The position numbers were made by a program, and so were the translations under genes. The notes beneath the pieces are model-generated. The model had not been told where the DNA came from. It was given only the letters and a program-made list of their open reading frames with translations, and did no database searches. DNA of 8,467 bases from the NCBI GenBank assembly GCA_020050175.1, contig JAGVKY010000074.1, positions 1-8,467 on the forward strand, in the 5' to 3' direction. The DNA comes from Parachlamydiales bacterium. Lineage in GTDB: Bacteria; Chlamydiota; Chlamydiia; Chlamydiales; JAJFMK01. Positions 1 through 5,684 of the stretch are shown here, piece after piece. Positions within the stretch are counted from its first letter, which is position 1; each line of letters starts with the position of its first letter.

Positions 1-1
1 C

Positions 2-466
2 CTTATCATCGGGGTGGGTGTAACAATTCAACTCTATGGTCTCTATATCAGCATTAGAGATCGAAAAAAGAACCGAGATAAAACAGGGGACCCCTGGAAT
101 GGAAGAACATTAGAGTGGTCAATCCCCTCGCCGCCGCCTATTTATAATTTTGCCATCATCCCCACAGTAGATAGCATTGATCCCTTATGGGCGATTAAAA
201 GAGGTGAAGCTCCCAAACCTAGAGAAGGATACGAAGATATTCACCTCCCCAAAAACACCCCGATGGGTTTTATTATCGGGGGTTTAAGCTTAGTTTTTGG
301 CTTTGGGATGACCTGGCATATTTATTGGTTAGCGATAGCAGCATTTGTAGGCATCCTTGCAAGTTTAATCACTCGTCTTTCTGGCAAGGATGAACACATG
401 GTGATTACTGCTCAGGAAGTCAAAGAGATCGAAGCTCAACATCGACACATTCATGGGGTCGCTTAA
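2..466 (+). CDS. cyoB: Cytochrome bo3 quinol oxidase subunit I, C-terminal part (partial at left edge)
   Basis: This is the last ~154 codons of the catalytic subunit of the heme-copper quinol oxidase, an inner-membrane enzyme that oxidises quinol, reduces O2 to water and pumps protons. The frame is open to the left edge, so an internal GTG at 14 is not the true start. The C-terminal signature is very close to E. coli CyoB as I recall it: SIRDRKKNRDKTGDPW, then GRTLEWSIPSPPPIYNF, then DIHLPKN, followed by the last hydrophobic pair of segments (about GFIIGGLSLVFGFGMTWHIYWLAIAAFVG) interrupted only by short polar residues, and a soluble tail. The heme and copper ligands lie outside the window. 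The TAA stop shares its last base with the ATG of the next gene (TAATG), indicating translational coupling with cyoC. CyoB rather than a cytochrome c oxidase subunit I is favoured by the quinol-oxidase-type tail and the following C-D-E order. Confidence 0.96.
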   Translation, partial: LIIGVGVTIQLYGLYISIRDRKKNRDKTGDPWNGRTLEWSIPSPPPIYNFAIIPTVDSIDPLWAIKRGEAPKPREGYEDIHLPKNTPMGFIIGGLSLVFGFGMTWHIYWLAIAAFVGILASLITRLSGKDEHMVITAQEVKEIEAQHRHIHGVA

Positions 467-1092
467 TGGAATTTTTAGCTGTACACGCTGAGAGGGATGT
501 TCACGGAGATACAAGACTCCCAGATCCACACCAGGATACCTTTTCTAAAAACATTCTAGGTTTTTGGATGTATCTGATGACCGACTGCATTTTGTTTGCG
601 ACCCTCTTTGCCACTTATGCTGTGTTGCACAACAGCACTTTTGGGGGTCCCTCCTCGCAAGATCTCTTTCGTCTCGACACGGCCTTTATCGAGACGATGA
701 TTTTGTTATGCAGCAGTGTGACTTGCGGTTTTGCCATGCTTTCATCGCTTAAGAGTAAAAAAAACCAAGTGATTGCTTGGCTTATGATCTCATTTCTCTT
801 GGGAGCCTCTTTTGTAGCGATGGAGTTGCATGAGTTCAGAGAGCTTATTCAAGAGGGAAACAGCTGGACACGTAGCGCCTTTTTATCCTCATTTTTCACT
901 CTGGTTGGGACCCATGGTCTGCATGTCTCGATTGGTTTGTTTTGGATGATCGTGGTCATAGGGCAACTTTTCTTTTCTGGTATCACGATCGATACGTTTC
1001 GACGACTCGCCCTTTTTAGCCTGTTTTGGCACTTTCTAGATTTGATCTGGATTTTCATTTTTACCTTTGTCTACCTGATAGGAGTGATCTAA
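466..1092 (+). CDS. cyoC: Cytochrome bo3 quinol oxidase subunit III
   Basis: A 208-residue subunit III of the bo3 oxidase, about the E. coli length (204). It is an integral membrane protein that stabilises the complex and has no redox centre. The polar N-terminus (about 1-27) is followed by five predicted membrane segments, near residues 29-54, 73-94, 101-121, 138-167 and 180-206, as expected for CyoC. Family motifs seen: GFWMYLMTDCILFATLFATY (32-51), ET in ETMILLCSS (76-84), MELHEF (119-124), GTHGLHVSIG (148-157) and WHFLDLIWIFIF (188-199). The start overlaps the cyoB stop by one base. A GGGG-containing stretch about 8-10 bases upstream may serve as a weak ribosome site, but coupling probably does most of the work. 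The TAA stop directly abuts the cyoD ATG. No anomalies seen. Confidence 0.97.
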   Translation: MEFLAVHAERDVHGDTRLPDPHQDTFSKNILGFWMYLMTDCILFATLFATYAVLHNSTFGGPSSQDLFRLDTAFIETMILLCSSVTCGFAMLSSLKSKKNQVIAWLMISFLLGASFVAMELHEFRELIQEGNSWTRSAFLSSFFTLVGTHGLHVSIGLFWMIVVIGQLFFSGITIDTFRRLALFSLFWHFLDLIWIFIFTFVYLIGVI

Positions 1093-1446
1093 ATGAGCGA
1101 GCATGAACTAAGTTTGAAAGAGATCAAAAAAGAGTGGCATGGAAGTCTAAGGGGCTATCTGATCGGCTTCTTTGTTTCCATCTTATTGACCGGCATCTCC
1201 TTTTTCCTAGTCATAGAAAAGGTAGTCACGGGGCCAGCGCTTGTTTATATCATCGTTTCCTTAGCCCTCCTCCAAGCGATTGTGCAGCTCTTATTTTTCT
1301 TGCACGTAGGTCAGGAAGCTAAGCCCCGGTGGGAAACGATTGTATTCTTTTTTATGGTCATGGTCCTTCTCATTATCGTTTTGGGATCGCTTTGGATCAT
1401 GCATGACTTAAATGATCGGGTAATGTCCAATATGGGTGCCTCATGA
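1093..1446 (+). CDS. cyoD: Cytochrome bo3 quinol oxidase subunit IV
   Basis: A 117-residue small subunit IV of the bo3 oxidase (E. coli CyoD is 109). The family is thought to assist assembly and copper-centre formation in subunit I and has no cofactor. A charged N-terminus (1-19) precedes three membrane segments near 20-41, 48-72 and 81-104. Matching landmarks to CyoD are YLIGFFVSILLTGISFF (22-38), LQAIVQLLFFLHV (60-72) and GSLWIMHDLN (98-107). A good Shine-Dalgarno, AGGAG, lies at 1080-1084, eight bases before the ATG and inside the cyoC end. The stop overlaps the cyoE start as ATGA, again showing a coupled operon. Confidence 0.96.
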   Translation: MSEHELSLKEIKKEWHGSLRGYLIGFFVSILLTGISFFLVIEKVVTGPALVYIIVSLALLQAIVQLLFFLHVGQEAKPRWETIVFFFMVMVLLIIVLGSLWIMHDLNDRVMSNMGAS

Positions 1447-2297
1447 TTAATTATTATCTTTTGACCAAACCAGGGATTATCCTTGGTAATCTTATCCCCT
1501 TTTCTGCCGGGTTTTTACTTGCAACTCGAGGGGGTTCCTTTGACTTTGTTGTTTTTTTTGTCACATTGTTAGGCCTCGCTTTTATCATGGCTTCAGCCTG
1601 TGTCTTTAATAATTACATAGATCGGAGTCTCGACCAAAAAATGAGCCGAACAAAAAATCGGGCCCTCGTCACTGGCTTGATCTCTAGCCGGAATGCAATA
1701 CTCTTTGCGATTTTTCTTGGCATCGTCGGCAATCTACTGCTGTTTATGTACACCAATCTTTTGACCGTCCTCGTTGCGGGGTTTGGCTTTTTTGTCTATG
1801 TCGTTCTCTACAGTCTCTGGAAAAGCCGTACGATCTATGGAACCGCTATCGGAAGCATTGCCGGAGCCGTGCCCCCGGTCATTGGATATTGCGCCGTCAG
1901 CAATCAGTTTGATATTGGTGCACTTGTTTTCTTTGCGATGATGGTCCTTTGGCAAATGCCTCACTTTTTTTCGATTGCGACTTATCACTTTGATGACTAC
2001 TCAGCCGCCAAAATTCCAGTATTGCCTGTCATGAGAGGGATGTTACGGACTAAAATTCACATGGTGGTCTACATCATGGCATTTATCCTAACGACAGCCT
2101 TACTCACTTATTTCAATTACACAGGGTATCTCTACTTAGCCGTTGCCACCCTTTTTAGCTGCCAGTGGCTTTTGTTATCGATGCAAGGGTTTAAAAGAGA
2201 TGACAACGAAGTTTGGGGACGCAACATGTTTCGCCTCTCACTCATCACCATCACAGCGATCTGCATCGTGATCCCTTTTGATATAGTTTTAGGATAG
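1443..2297 (+). CDS. cyoE: Protoheme IX farnesyltransferase (heme O synthase)
   Basis: A 284-residue UbiA-superfamily prenyltransferase that adds a farnesyl group from farnesyl diphosphate to protoheme IX to make heme O, the high-spin heme of bo3 oxidase; E. coli CyoE is 296. It is a polytopic inner-membrane protein. The first Asp-rich motif is NNYIDRSLDQKMSRTKNRAL (56-75), with D60, D64 and R69 in family positions. It is followed by YGTAIGSIAGAVPPVIGY (132-149), the central WQMPHFFSIATYHFDDYSAA (170-189) and KIPVLPV (190-196), where D184/D185 form the second acidic motif. The start overlaps the cyoD stop (ATGA). No heme A synthase gene is visible, which fits an o-type enzyme. No clear terminator follows the TAG, so transcription may run into the next small reading frame. 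Confidence 0.97.
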   Translation: MINYYLLTKPGIILGNLIPFSAGFLLATRGGSFDFVVFFVTLLGLAFIMASACVFNNYIDRSLDQKMSRTKNRALVTGLISSRNAILFAIFLGIVGNLLLFMYTNLLTVLVAGFGFFVYVVLYSLWKSRTIYGTAIGSIAGAVPPVIGYCAVSNQFDIGALVFFAMMVLWQMPHFFSIATYHFDDYSAAKIPVLPVMRGMLRTKIHMVVYIMAFILTTALLTYFNYTGYLYLAVATLFSCQWLLLSMQGFKRDDNEVWGRNMFRLSLITITAICIVIPFDIVLG

Positions 2298-2314
2298 AAG
2301 GATAAATATAAAAA

Positions 2315-2564
2315 ATGGCAACAACAGCTACTACTCTTACAAGAACACTTTCAGATTACCCATTGAATGGTTGTGAAGCAGTAAGAGCTTTTTATTCACA
2401 GCTTCTTTCAACAACAAGTTCTAAGCCTTCTGCAGCAGGCTTGACCCCTGAATGCGGAATGGTTTGACTTTAGTCAATATGATGACATTAGTTTGAAGTC
2501 TGAAGTTCCCTTTGTGCATTCAAGAGATCTTTTCCCAGCTCTTTTGATGTGCAAAGGCAATTGA
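2315..2564 (+). pseudogene. Small unrecognised reading frame, probably frameshifted at the CCCC run near 2445
   Basis: An ATG at 2315 opens a 50-codon frame ending in TGA at 2465-2467. The AAGGA at 2298-2302 is a possible ribosome site but sits 12 bases away, which is long. The product starts MATTATTLTRTLSDYPLNG and is rich in Thr and Ser. In the +1 frame, protein-like sequence runs on from 2445 to TGA at 2562-2564 (LNAEWFDFSQYDDISLKSEV, then PFVHSRDLFPALLMCKGN). Removing one C from the CCCC at 2445-2448 would join both into one protein of about 82 residues. I recognise no family. The second part runs antisense to the tail of the secreted-protein gene on the other strand, so one of the two readings of 2488-2564 may be fortuitous. 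It may ride on the cyo transcript. Confidence that it was once a gene is moderate to low. Confidence 0.35.
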
Positions 2565-2688
2565 CTCCATCCTCATCACTTATCTTCAATTCACCTTCTC
2601 TACAAGTGATGACTTCACATCGTCCAACCTCTTCACTATTCAAATAAGAAAAAACGAAACAAGAGAGTAAGATAATTTTGTTTTTCAT
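2488..2688 (-). CDS. Small secreted or lipid-anchored cysteine-containing protein, unknown function
   Basis: A 66-residue unrecognised protein. The start is MKNK, followed by the hydrophobic stretch IILLSCFVFSYL (5-16), giving the n- and h-regions of a signal peptide, then an acidic, polar mature part. LLSC at 7-10 resembles a relaxed lipobox, but the hydrophobic run before the Cys is short, so ordinary export with cleavage near residue 18 is as likely. Cysteines are at 10, 24, 29, 44 and 46. The C-x4-C ... C-x-C spacing around REGELKISDEDGVN suggests disulfides in an exported domain, with only a faint look of small disulfide-rich inhibitor modules. A good ribosome site (AAAGGGTG, minus strand) ends four bases before the ATG, which supports this start. 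It lies downstream of the 472-residue orphan on the same strand, beyond a hairpin, so it may have its own promoter; I could not call one. Its 3' part overlaps the antisense small frame. Confidence 0.6.
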   Translation of the reverse strand: MKNKIILLSCFVFSYLNSEEVGRCEVITCREGELKISDEDGVNCLCTSKELGKDLLNAQRELQTSN

Positions 2689-2838
2689 TTTTCACCCTTT
2701 ATTGGATTCAGAAAAACAGAACTTTTTAAAGAAAGTGAGAAGGACTAGGTAAATTCCTGCAAATAGGAGAGGAAGACTTAGTTAAGTGTTTGAAGCCAAA
2801 TAGACTGTAGTCAGAACCCTCGATCAAAGCTTGAACTG

Positions 2839-2861
2839 GAAGGGGAGATTTAATCCCCTTC
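2839..2861 (-). terminator. Hairpin just past the orphan gene's stop, probable terminator
   Basis: A perfect 8-bp inverted repeat, GAAGGGGA (2839-2846) and TCCCCTTC (2854-2861), with a 7-base loop. It starts 11 bases beyond the TAA stop of the 472-residue minus-strand gene, the right place for its terminator. Read on the minus strand no T-run follows it (the next bases are CAGTTCAAG), so it would be a non-classical terminator or an mRNA 3'-end stabiliser. Read on the plus strand a short T-rich tract (TTTCTGTGGTTTT) follows, but no gene is obviously ended there. Confidence 0.5.
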
Positions 2862-2872
2862 TTTCTGTGGTT

Positions 2873-4291
2873 TTAAACTGCTGCAGCTTGGTCGAAGAAA
2901 GGCTGGGCAAATTTTTTGTATCTCTCAAGTCTCACTTCGTATTTACGAAGAAGATCCGCAACTTCATATTCATCTGCAGGATCTACAGGTTGTTTTTCGA
3001 CGAGTGGCCTCGCCTCTTCAAATAAGACTCTTTCAGCCAGCTGAATAGTTTCCCTTGCTCTCTTCGCTTTTTCTTGATTATCAAGATCTTTTACAATAGG
3101 GAAGTCGGGAAATTGAGAGAGAATGTTATATACTTCTAAGAGAGCTCTTCTTCCTTCAAAGTTTGAAAACAATCTGACCTCTTTGAAATCAATCCCAAAT
3201 TCTACTTCTTTAAATCTAGGCTCAATGCTCTCTTTAAATCGGATGATCGAAGCCATAAGAAGCTTCAGGTTGGCATTAGCTTCATTTAAGGACTTGTTGT
3301 CTCCTTTCTGAACATGTCTTTTTAGCGACTCACTAAACTCCATGACCCCTTTCATTAAAGCTAAAATGGCATTTGACTTAGCTTTTGGGAGATTGTACCT
3401 ATCCCCAGCCTGTATTAAACAGATCGAATAACCTATGCCAAAAGAGGCAGTTAAGGCCGCTTCAGAGGGGACGGAATTTTCATTCAGCTCCCCCAATTCA
3501 CTCAATTCTCTTTGTGCTCTGCCTAAAGCCAACTTCTCCAAGAAGGGGTTTACAGCGTTGAATCCAACTTGATTGACTTGTTCCTTCAGCTGCTGAATCG
3601 CGTCTTCACATCTGATCTCAGCGGGCAACTTAAGATGCTCTTGATCATTTTTTTTGAGCCTTAGTTGTGGAAGAGAGGGAAGGGCTACTACAGCTTTTTT
3701 GTAAGAAAAAGGATCTGAAATGAGAGAATGGAAGAAAGAAAAGGCAACGAATAAGATTTTTTCTATGAGCGAAAATGCTTTCCAGCCCTCTTGCTGAGCT
3801 AGATCCCACGATTTCATAGCAACGATCAAAGAGGCTCTTTCCAATTGGATCGTTTTAAATCGCCTTATTCTCTCTGCCAAATCGCTGGGGTTTTGAGGGT
3901 CGAGAGGTTGATCTGCTAGTTCTCTGGCTGCCTCTCTTCTTTGCGAAAGGAGCTCTTGGATATATTGCAAATCTTTTTGAAAGGGTTTTCCTCGGTAGAG
4001 CTGATACCTTTGCTTCAAAGAGCCTTCCAGGAGTGTTTTCCTGACGATGACTGCTATCCCATTTGGTTTGAGGGAAATATAACGGCCAGATTGTTCTAAG
4101 GCTATACTGGGCCGATCTTGCAAGATCTCGACAACATCATCCTCTGATAAAGCTAATGCTCTCGAGATACTTAAGACTTTTTCAATTTCTATCCCGAGTA
4201 AAACAATGTCTTGGTTCAATTCTTTTGGGGTTAAAGATCCAAAAGTGTTTAAAAAATTATTAATTATTAACGGATAGGGATTAATTGCCAT
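2873..4291 (-). CDS. Orphan helical protein with internal duplication, unknown function
   Basis: A 472-residue protein I do not recognise. It is predicted mostly alpha-helical and rich in Leu, Glu, Arg and Lys. It has no signal peptide. One hydrophobic stretch, ILFVAFSFFHSLI (179-191), could be a single membrane segment or a buried helix. Residues ~110-152 and ~415-457 look like two copies of one module: IQ, ~15-17 helical residues with A-R-x-L, then QP(L/V)DP, then A-x2-(I/L/R)-(I/L)-R-(R/K), then LER. The start has a Shine-Dalgarno AAGG four bases upstream (CTAAGGCTTTATG) and a good promoter 25 bases further up. It lies 65 bp downstream of waaA on the same strand but with its own promoter, so it is probably a separate unit. 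The C-terminus ends FFDQAAAV. An effector or other lineage-specific role is conceivable but nothing here shows it. That it is a real gene is well supported by length and signals. Confidence 0.85.
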   Translation of the reverse strand: MAINPYPLIINNFLNTFGSLTPKELNQDIVLLGIEIEKVLSISRALALSEDDVVEILQDRPSIALEQSGRYISLKPNGIAVIVRKTLLEGSLKQRYQLYRGKPFQKDLQYIQELLSQRREAARELADQPLDPQNPSDLAERIRRFKTIQLERASLIVAMKSWDLAQQEGWKAFSLIEKILFVAFSFFHSLISDPFSYKKAVVALPSLPQLRLKKNDQEHLKLPAEIRCEDAIQQLKEQVNQVGFNAVNPFLEKLALGRAQRELSELGELNENSVPSEAALTASFGIGYSICLIQAGDRYNLPKAKSNAILALMKGVMEFSESLKRHVQKGDNKSLNEANANLKLLMASIIRFKESIEPRFKEVEFGIDFKEVRLFSNFEGRRALLEVYNILSQFPDFPIVKDLDNQEKAKRARETIQLAERVLFEEARPLVEKQPVDPADEYEVADLLRKYEVRLERYKKFAQPFFDQAAAV

Positions 4292-4316
4292 AAAGCCTTA
4301 GAAAGGTGAAGAAATA

Positions 4317-4345
4317 ATTTTATTAATCCTTGAGCAAATTGTCTA
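4317..4345 (-). promoter_or_regulatory. Sigma70-type promoter for the 472-residue orphan
   Basis: Read on the minus strand: TAGACA (-35, positions 4345-4340, five of six matches to TTGACA), a 17-base spacer, then TAAAAT (-10, positions 4322-4317, five of six matches to TATAAT). Transcription would start near 4310, giving a leader of about 18-20 bases that contains the AAGG ribosome site before the ATG at 4291. It lies wholly in the 65-bp gap after waaA. This is from sequence match only. Confidence 0.55.
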
Positions 4346-4356
4346 GCTAAATCTTA

Positions 4357-5625
4357 TTAGATTATGAGTGATTGCCAGGTTTTTTTGGCGATCCCTTGCA
4401 GAGAGGCAATAAGCGCTGCCCCTCTTTCCCCTATTGCTTGCCGCTCTTCCGGATGCTCTAGAAGATAAGTGATGCGGGATGGGAGTTCTTCGAGTATTAC
4501 CTTTTCCCCAGCTTTATTTTTGAGGAGAAGTTCTTCCATTTCAAATTGGGTAAAGACATGGGGGCCGAAAAGGACAGGAACTTTGTAGACCGAAGGCTCT
4601 AATAGATTGTGCCCCCCAATTTCTTTAAAACTCCCACAAACAACGGCAACATCTGCGATCGCAAAATGTTTCATGAGCTGTCCCATCGTATCAACTAAGA
4701 TCCATTGGGAAGAAGTTTCTTGAGGATTTGAATAGCAGCGAGGTTGAGGCAGCAGTTTTGCCACCTCTTCAAAACGGTGGGGGTGACGTGGGACAACGGC
4801 TACTTTCCACTTAGGATGGGTAGCCAAAAGAGGGGAAAGTTTTTCGATCAACCATTCTTCTTCAGGAGCATGAGTCGAAGCCAAAACAATGAGCGACTCC
4901 CCTTCCTGCAGACCGATACGGTTGCGTAATTCTTGGAGCTCTTCAGGTGTATAGGCCGGATAACGAACGTCGTACTTTAAGTTGCCAGTCACTGTTAGCT
5001 TAGAAGGTGGAATGCCTAAAGTGAGGTAGCGCTCAAGATAGGTTTCATTCTGAGCTAGAATTTTGTCGACTTGTGAAAAAAGTTTATTAGCAAGAGCAGG
5101 GTATTTTAAAAATCGTTTTTGAGATCTCTCAGAAATTTTAGCAGAAACAACAGCCGTTCTTGCATGGACATTTTTACCTAGTTGAAGGAGATGGTACCAA
5201 AGGTCGGTCTCACTAAAGATGATCATTTTAGGGAGATAAAAGTTAACGATCGGTCTCAATACCCACTTAAAATCTAACGGAAGAAAGAAGCGGATAGCTT
5301 TAGGAAAGAGCTTTTCGGCCTCTTTGTAGCCGGTATCTGTCGTCGAAGTGATGATGGTAGGGACGCCAGGATATTGCTTTTGAATTTCTAGAATGAGCGG
5401 GGCAATGGCCTTGGTTTCACCTAGAGAGACTGCATGGTACCAAAAGGCACCTATCCCTTTTTCATTTTTGGGTATCCCAAAGCCAAACCTTTGCAAGAGT
5501 GGTTTAAGCCCCAAGCCAGCTTTTGACATCTTCCAAAAAAAGCGGGGCATAAAAACCAATGCATAGAGAGAAATTAATAGACCGTAAAGGAAAGAAAAAA
5601 AAGGTGTTTTCGTATTTGTCGGCAT
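4357..5625 (-). CDS. waaA: 3-deoxy-D-manno-octulosonic acid (Kdo) transferase
   Basis: A 422-residue GT30 glycosyltransferase (E. coli WaaA 425) that transfers Kdo from CMP-Kdo to lipid IVA at the cytoplasmic face of the inner membrane, starting the LPS inner core. An N-terminal hydrophobic anchor (about 9-30, FFSFLYGLLISLYALVF) comes first. Motifs: HAVSLGET (64-71) with E70 at the catalytic-base position, SETDLW (138-143), STHAPEEE (250-257), VVPRHPHRF (277-285), DTMGQLM (312-318), and GSFKEIGGHNLLEP (331-344) with FGPHVF (353-358), the donor-site region. Chlamydial homologues can add several Kdo residues; the number cannot be read from the sequence. An in-frame TAA two codons upstream fixes the ATG as the earliest start, but no good Shine-Dalgarno precedes it. 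Two TAA stops in tandem end it. It is divergent from pyrG across 59 bp. Confidence 0.95.
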   Translation of the reverse strand: MPTNTKTPFFSFLYGLLISLYALVFMPRFFWKMSKAGLGLKPLLQRFGFGIPKNEKGIGAFWYHAVSLGETKAIAPLILEIQKQYPGVPTIITSTTDTGYKEAEKLFPKAIRFFLPLDFKWVLRPIVNFYLPKMIIFSETDLWYHLLQLGKNVHARTAVVSAKISERSQKRFLKYPALANKLFSQVDKILAQNETYLERYLTLGIPPSKLTVTGNLKYDVRYPAYTPEELQELRNRIGLQEGESLIVLASTHAPEEEWLIEKLSPLLATHPKWKVAVVPRHPHRFEEVAKLLPQPRCYSNPQETSSQWILVDTMGQLMKHFAIADVAVVCGSFKEIGGHNLLEPSVYKVPVLFGPHVFTQFEMEELLLKNKAGEKVILEELPSRITYLLEHPEERQAIGERGAALIASLQGIAKKTWQSLII

Positions 5626-5644
5626 ACTTTAAAAAGGATAAAAT
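5616..5644 (+). promoter_or_regulatory. Candidate promoter for pyrG
   Basis: TTGTCG (5616-5621, four of six to the -35 consensus), a 17-base spacer, then TAAAAT (5639-5644, five of six to the -10 consensus). The start would be near 5651, leaving a leader of roughly 34 bases with GGGA at 5675-5678 as the pyrG ribosome site. The -35 lies inside the first codons of the divergent waaA, as expected for so short a gap. I could not find an equally good promoter for waaA in this region. Confidence 0.4.
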
Positions 5645-5684
5645 GTCTCAACCCTTCCAGCATACCTTAAGATCGGGATAATTA

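Noticed and set aside
849..1058. Minus-strand frame opposite cyoC
   Set aside because: It is a shadow of a well-supported gene, with no ribosome site or recognisable content; the same holds for other frames opposite or overlapping cyoE, waaA, pyrG and the orphan.
2464..2477. Short palindrome TTGACTTTAGTCAA
   Set aside because: The arms are 6 bp with a 2-base centre, too tight for an RNA hairpin terminator, and there is no T-run. An operator is possible but one copy with no context is not enough.
2700..2872. About 49 codons open in frame beyond the stop of the 472-residue gene on the minus strand
   Set aside because: An open run this long is expected fairly often by chance, it crosses the terminator hairpin, and no start or ribosome site is present.
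5643..5681. A 12-codon leader frame (MSQPFQHTLRSG) in frame with pyrG and ending three bases before its ATG, with a good AAGGA ribosome site
   Set aside because: Its ATG overlaps the best -10 box for pyrG (5639-5644), so the likely transcript would begin after it. It is also only 12 codons and has no run of regulatory codons. It would be worth reviving only if the mapped transcript starts upstream of 5630.
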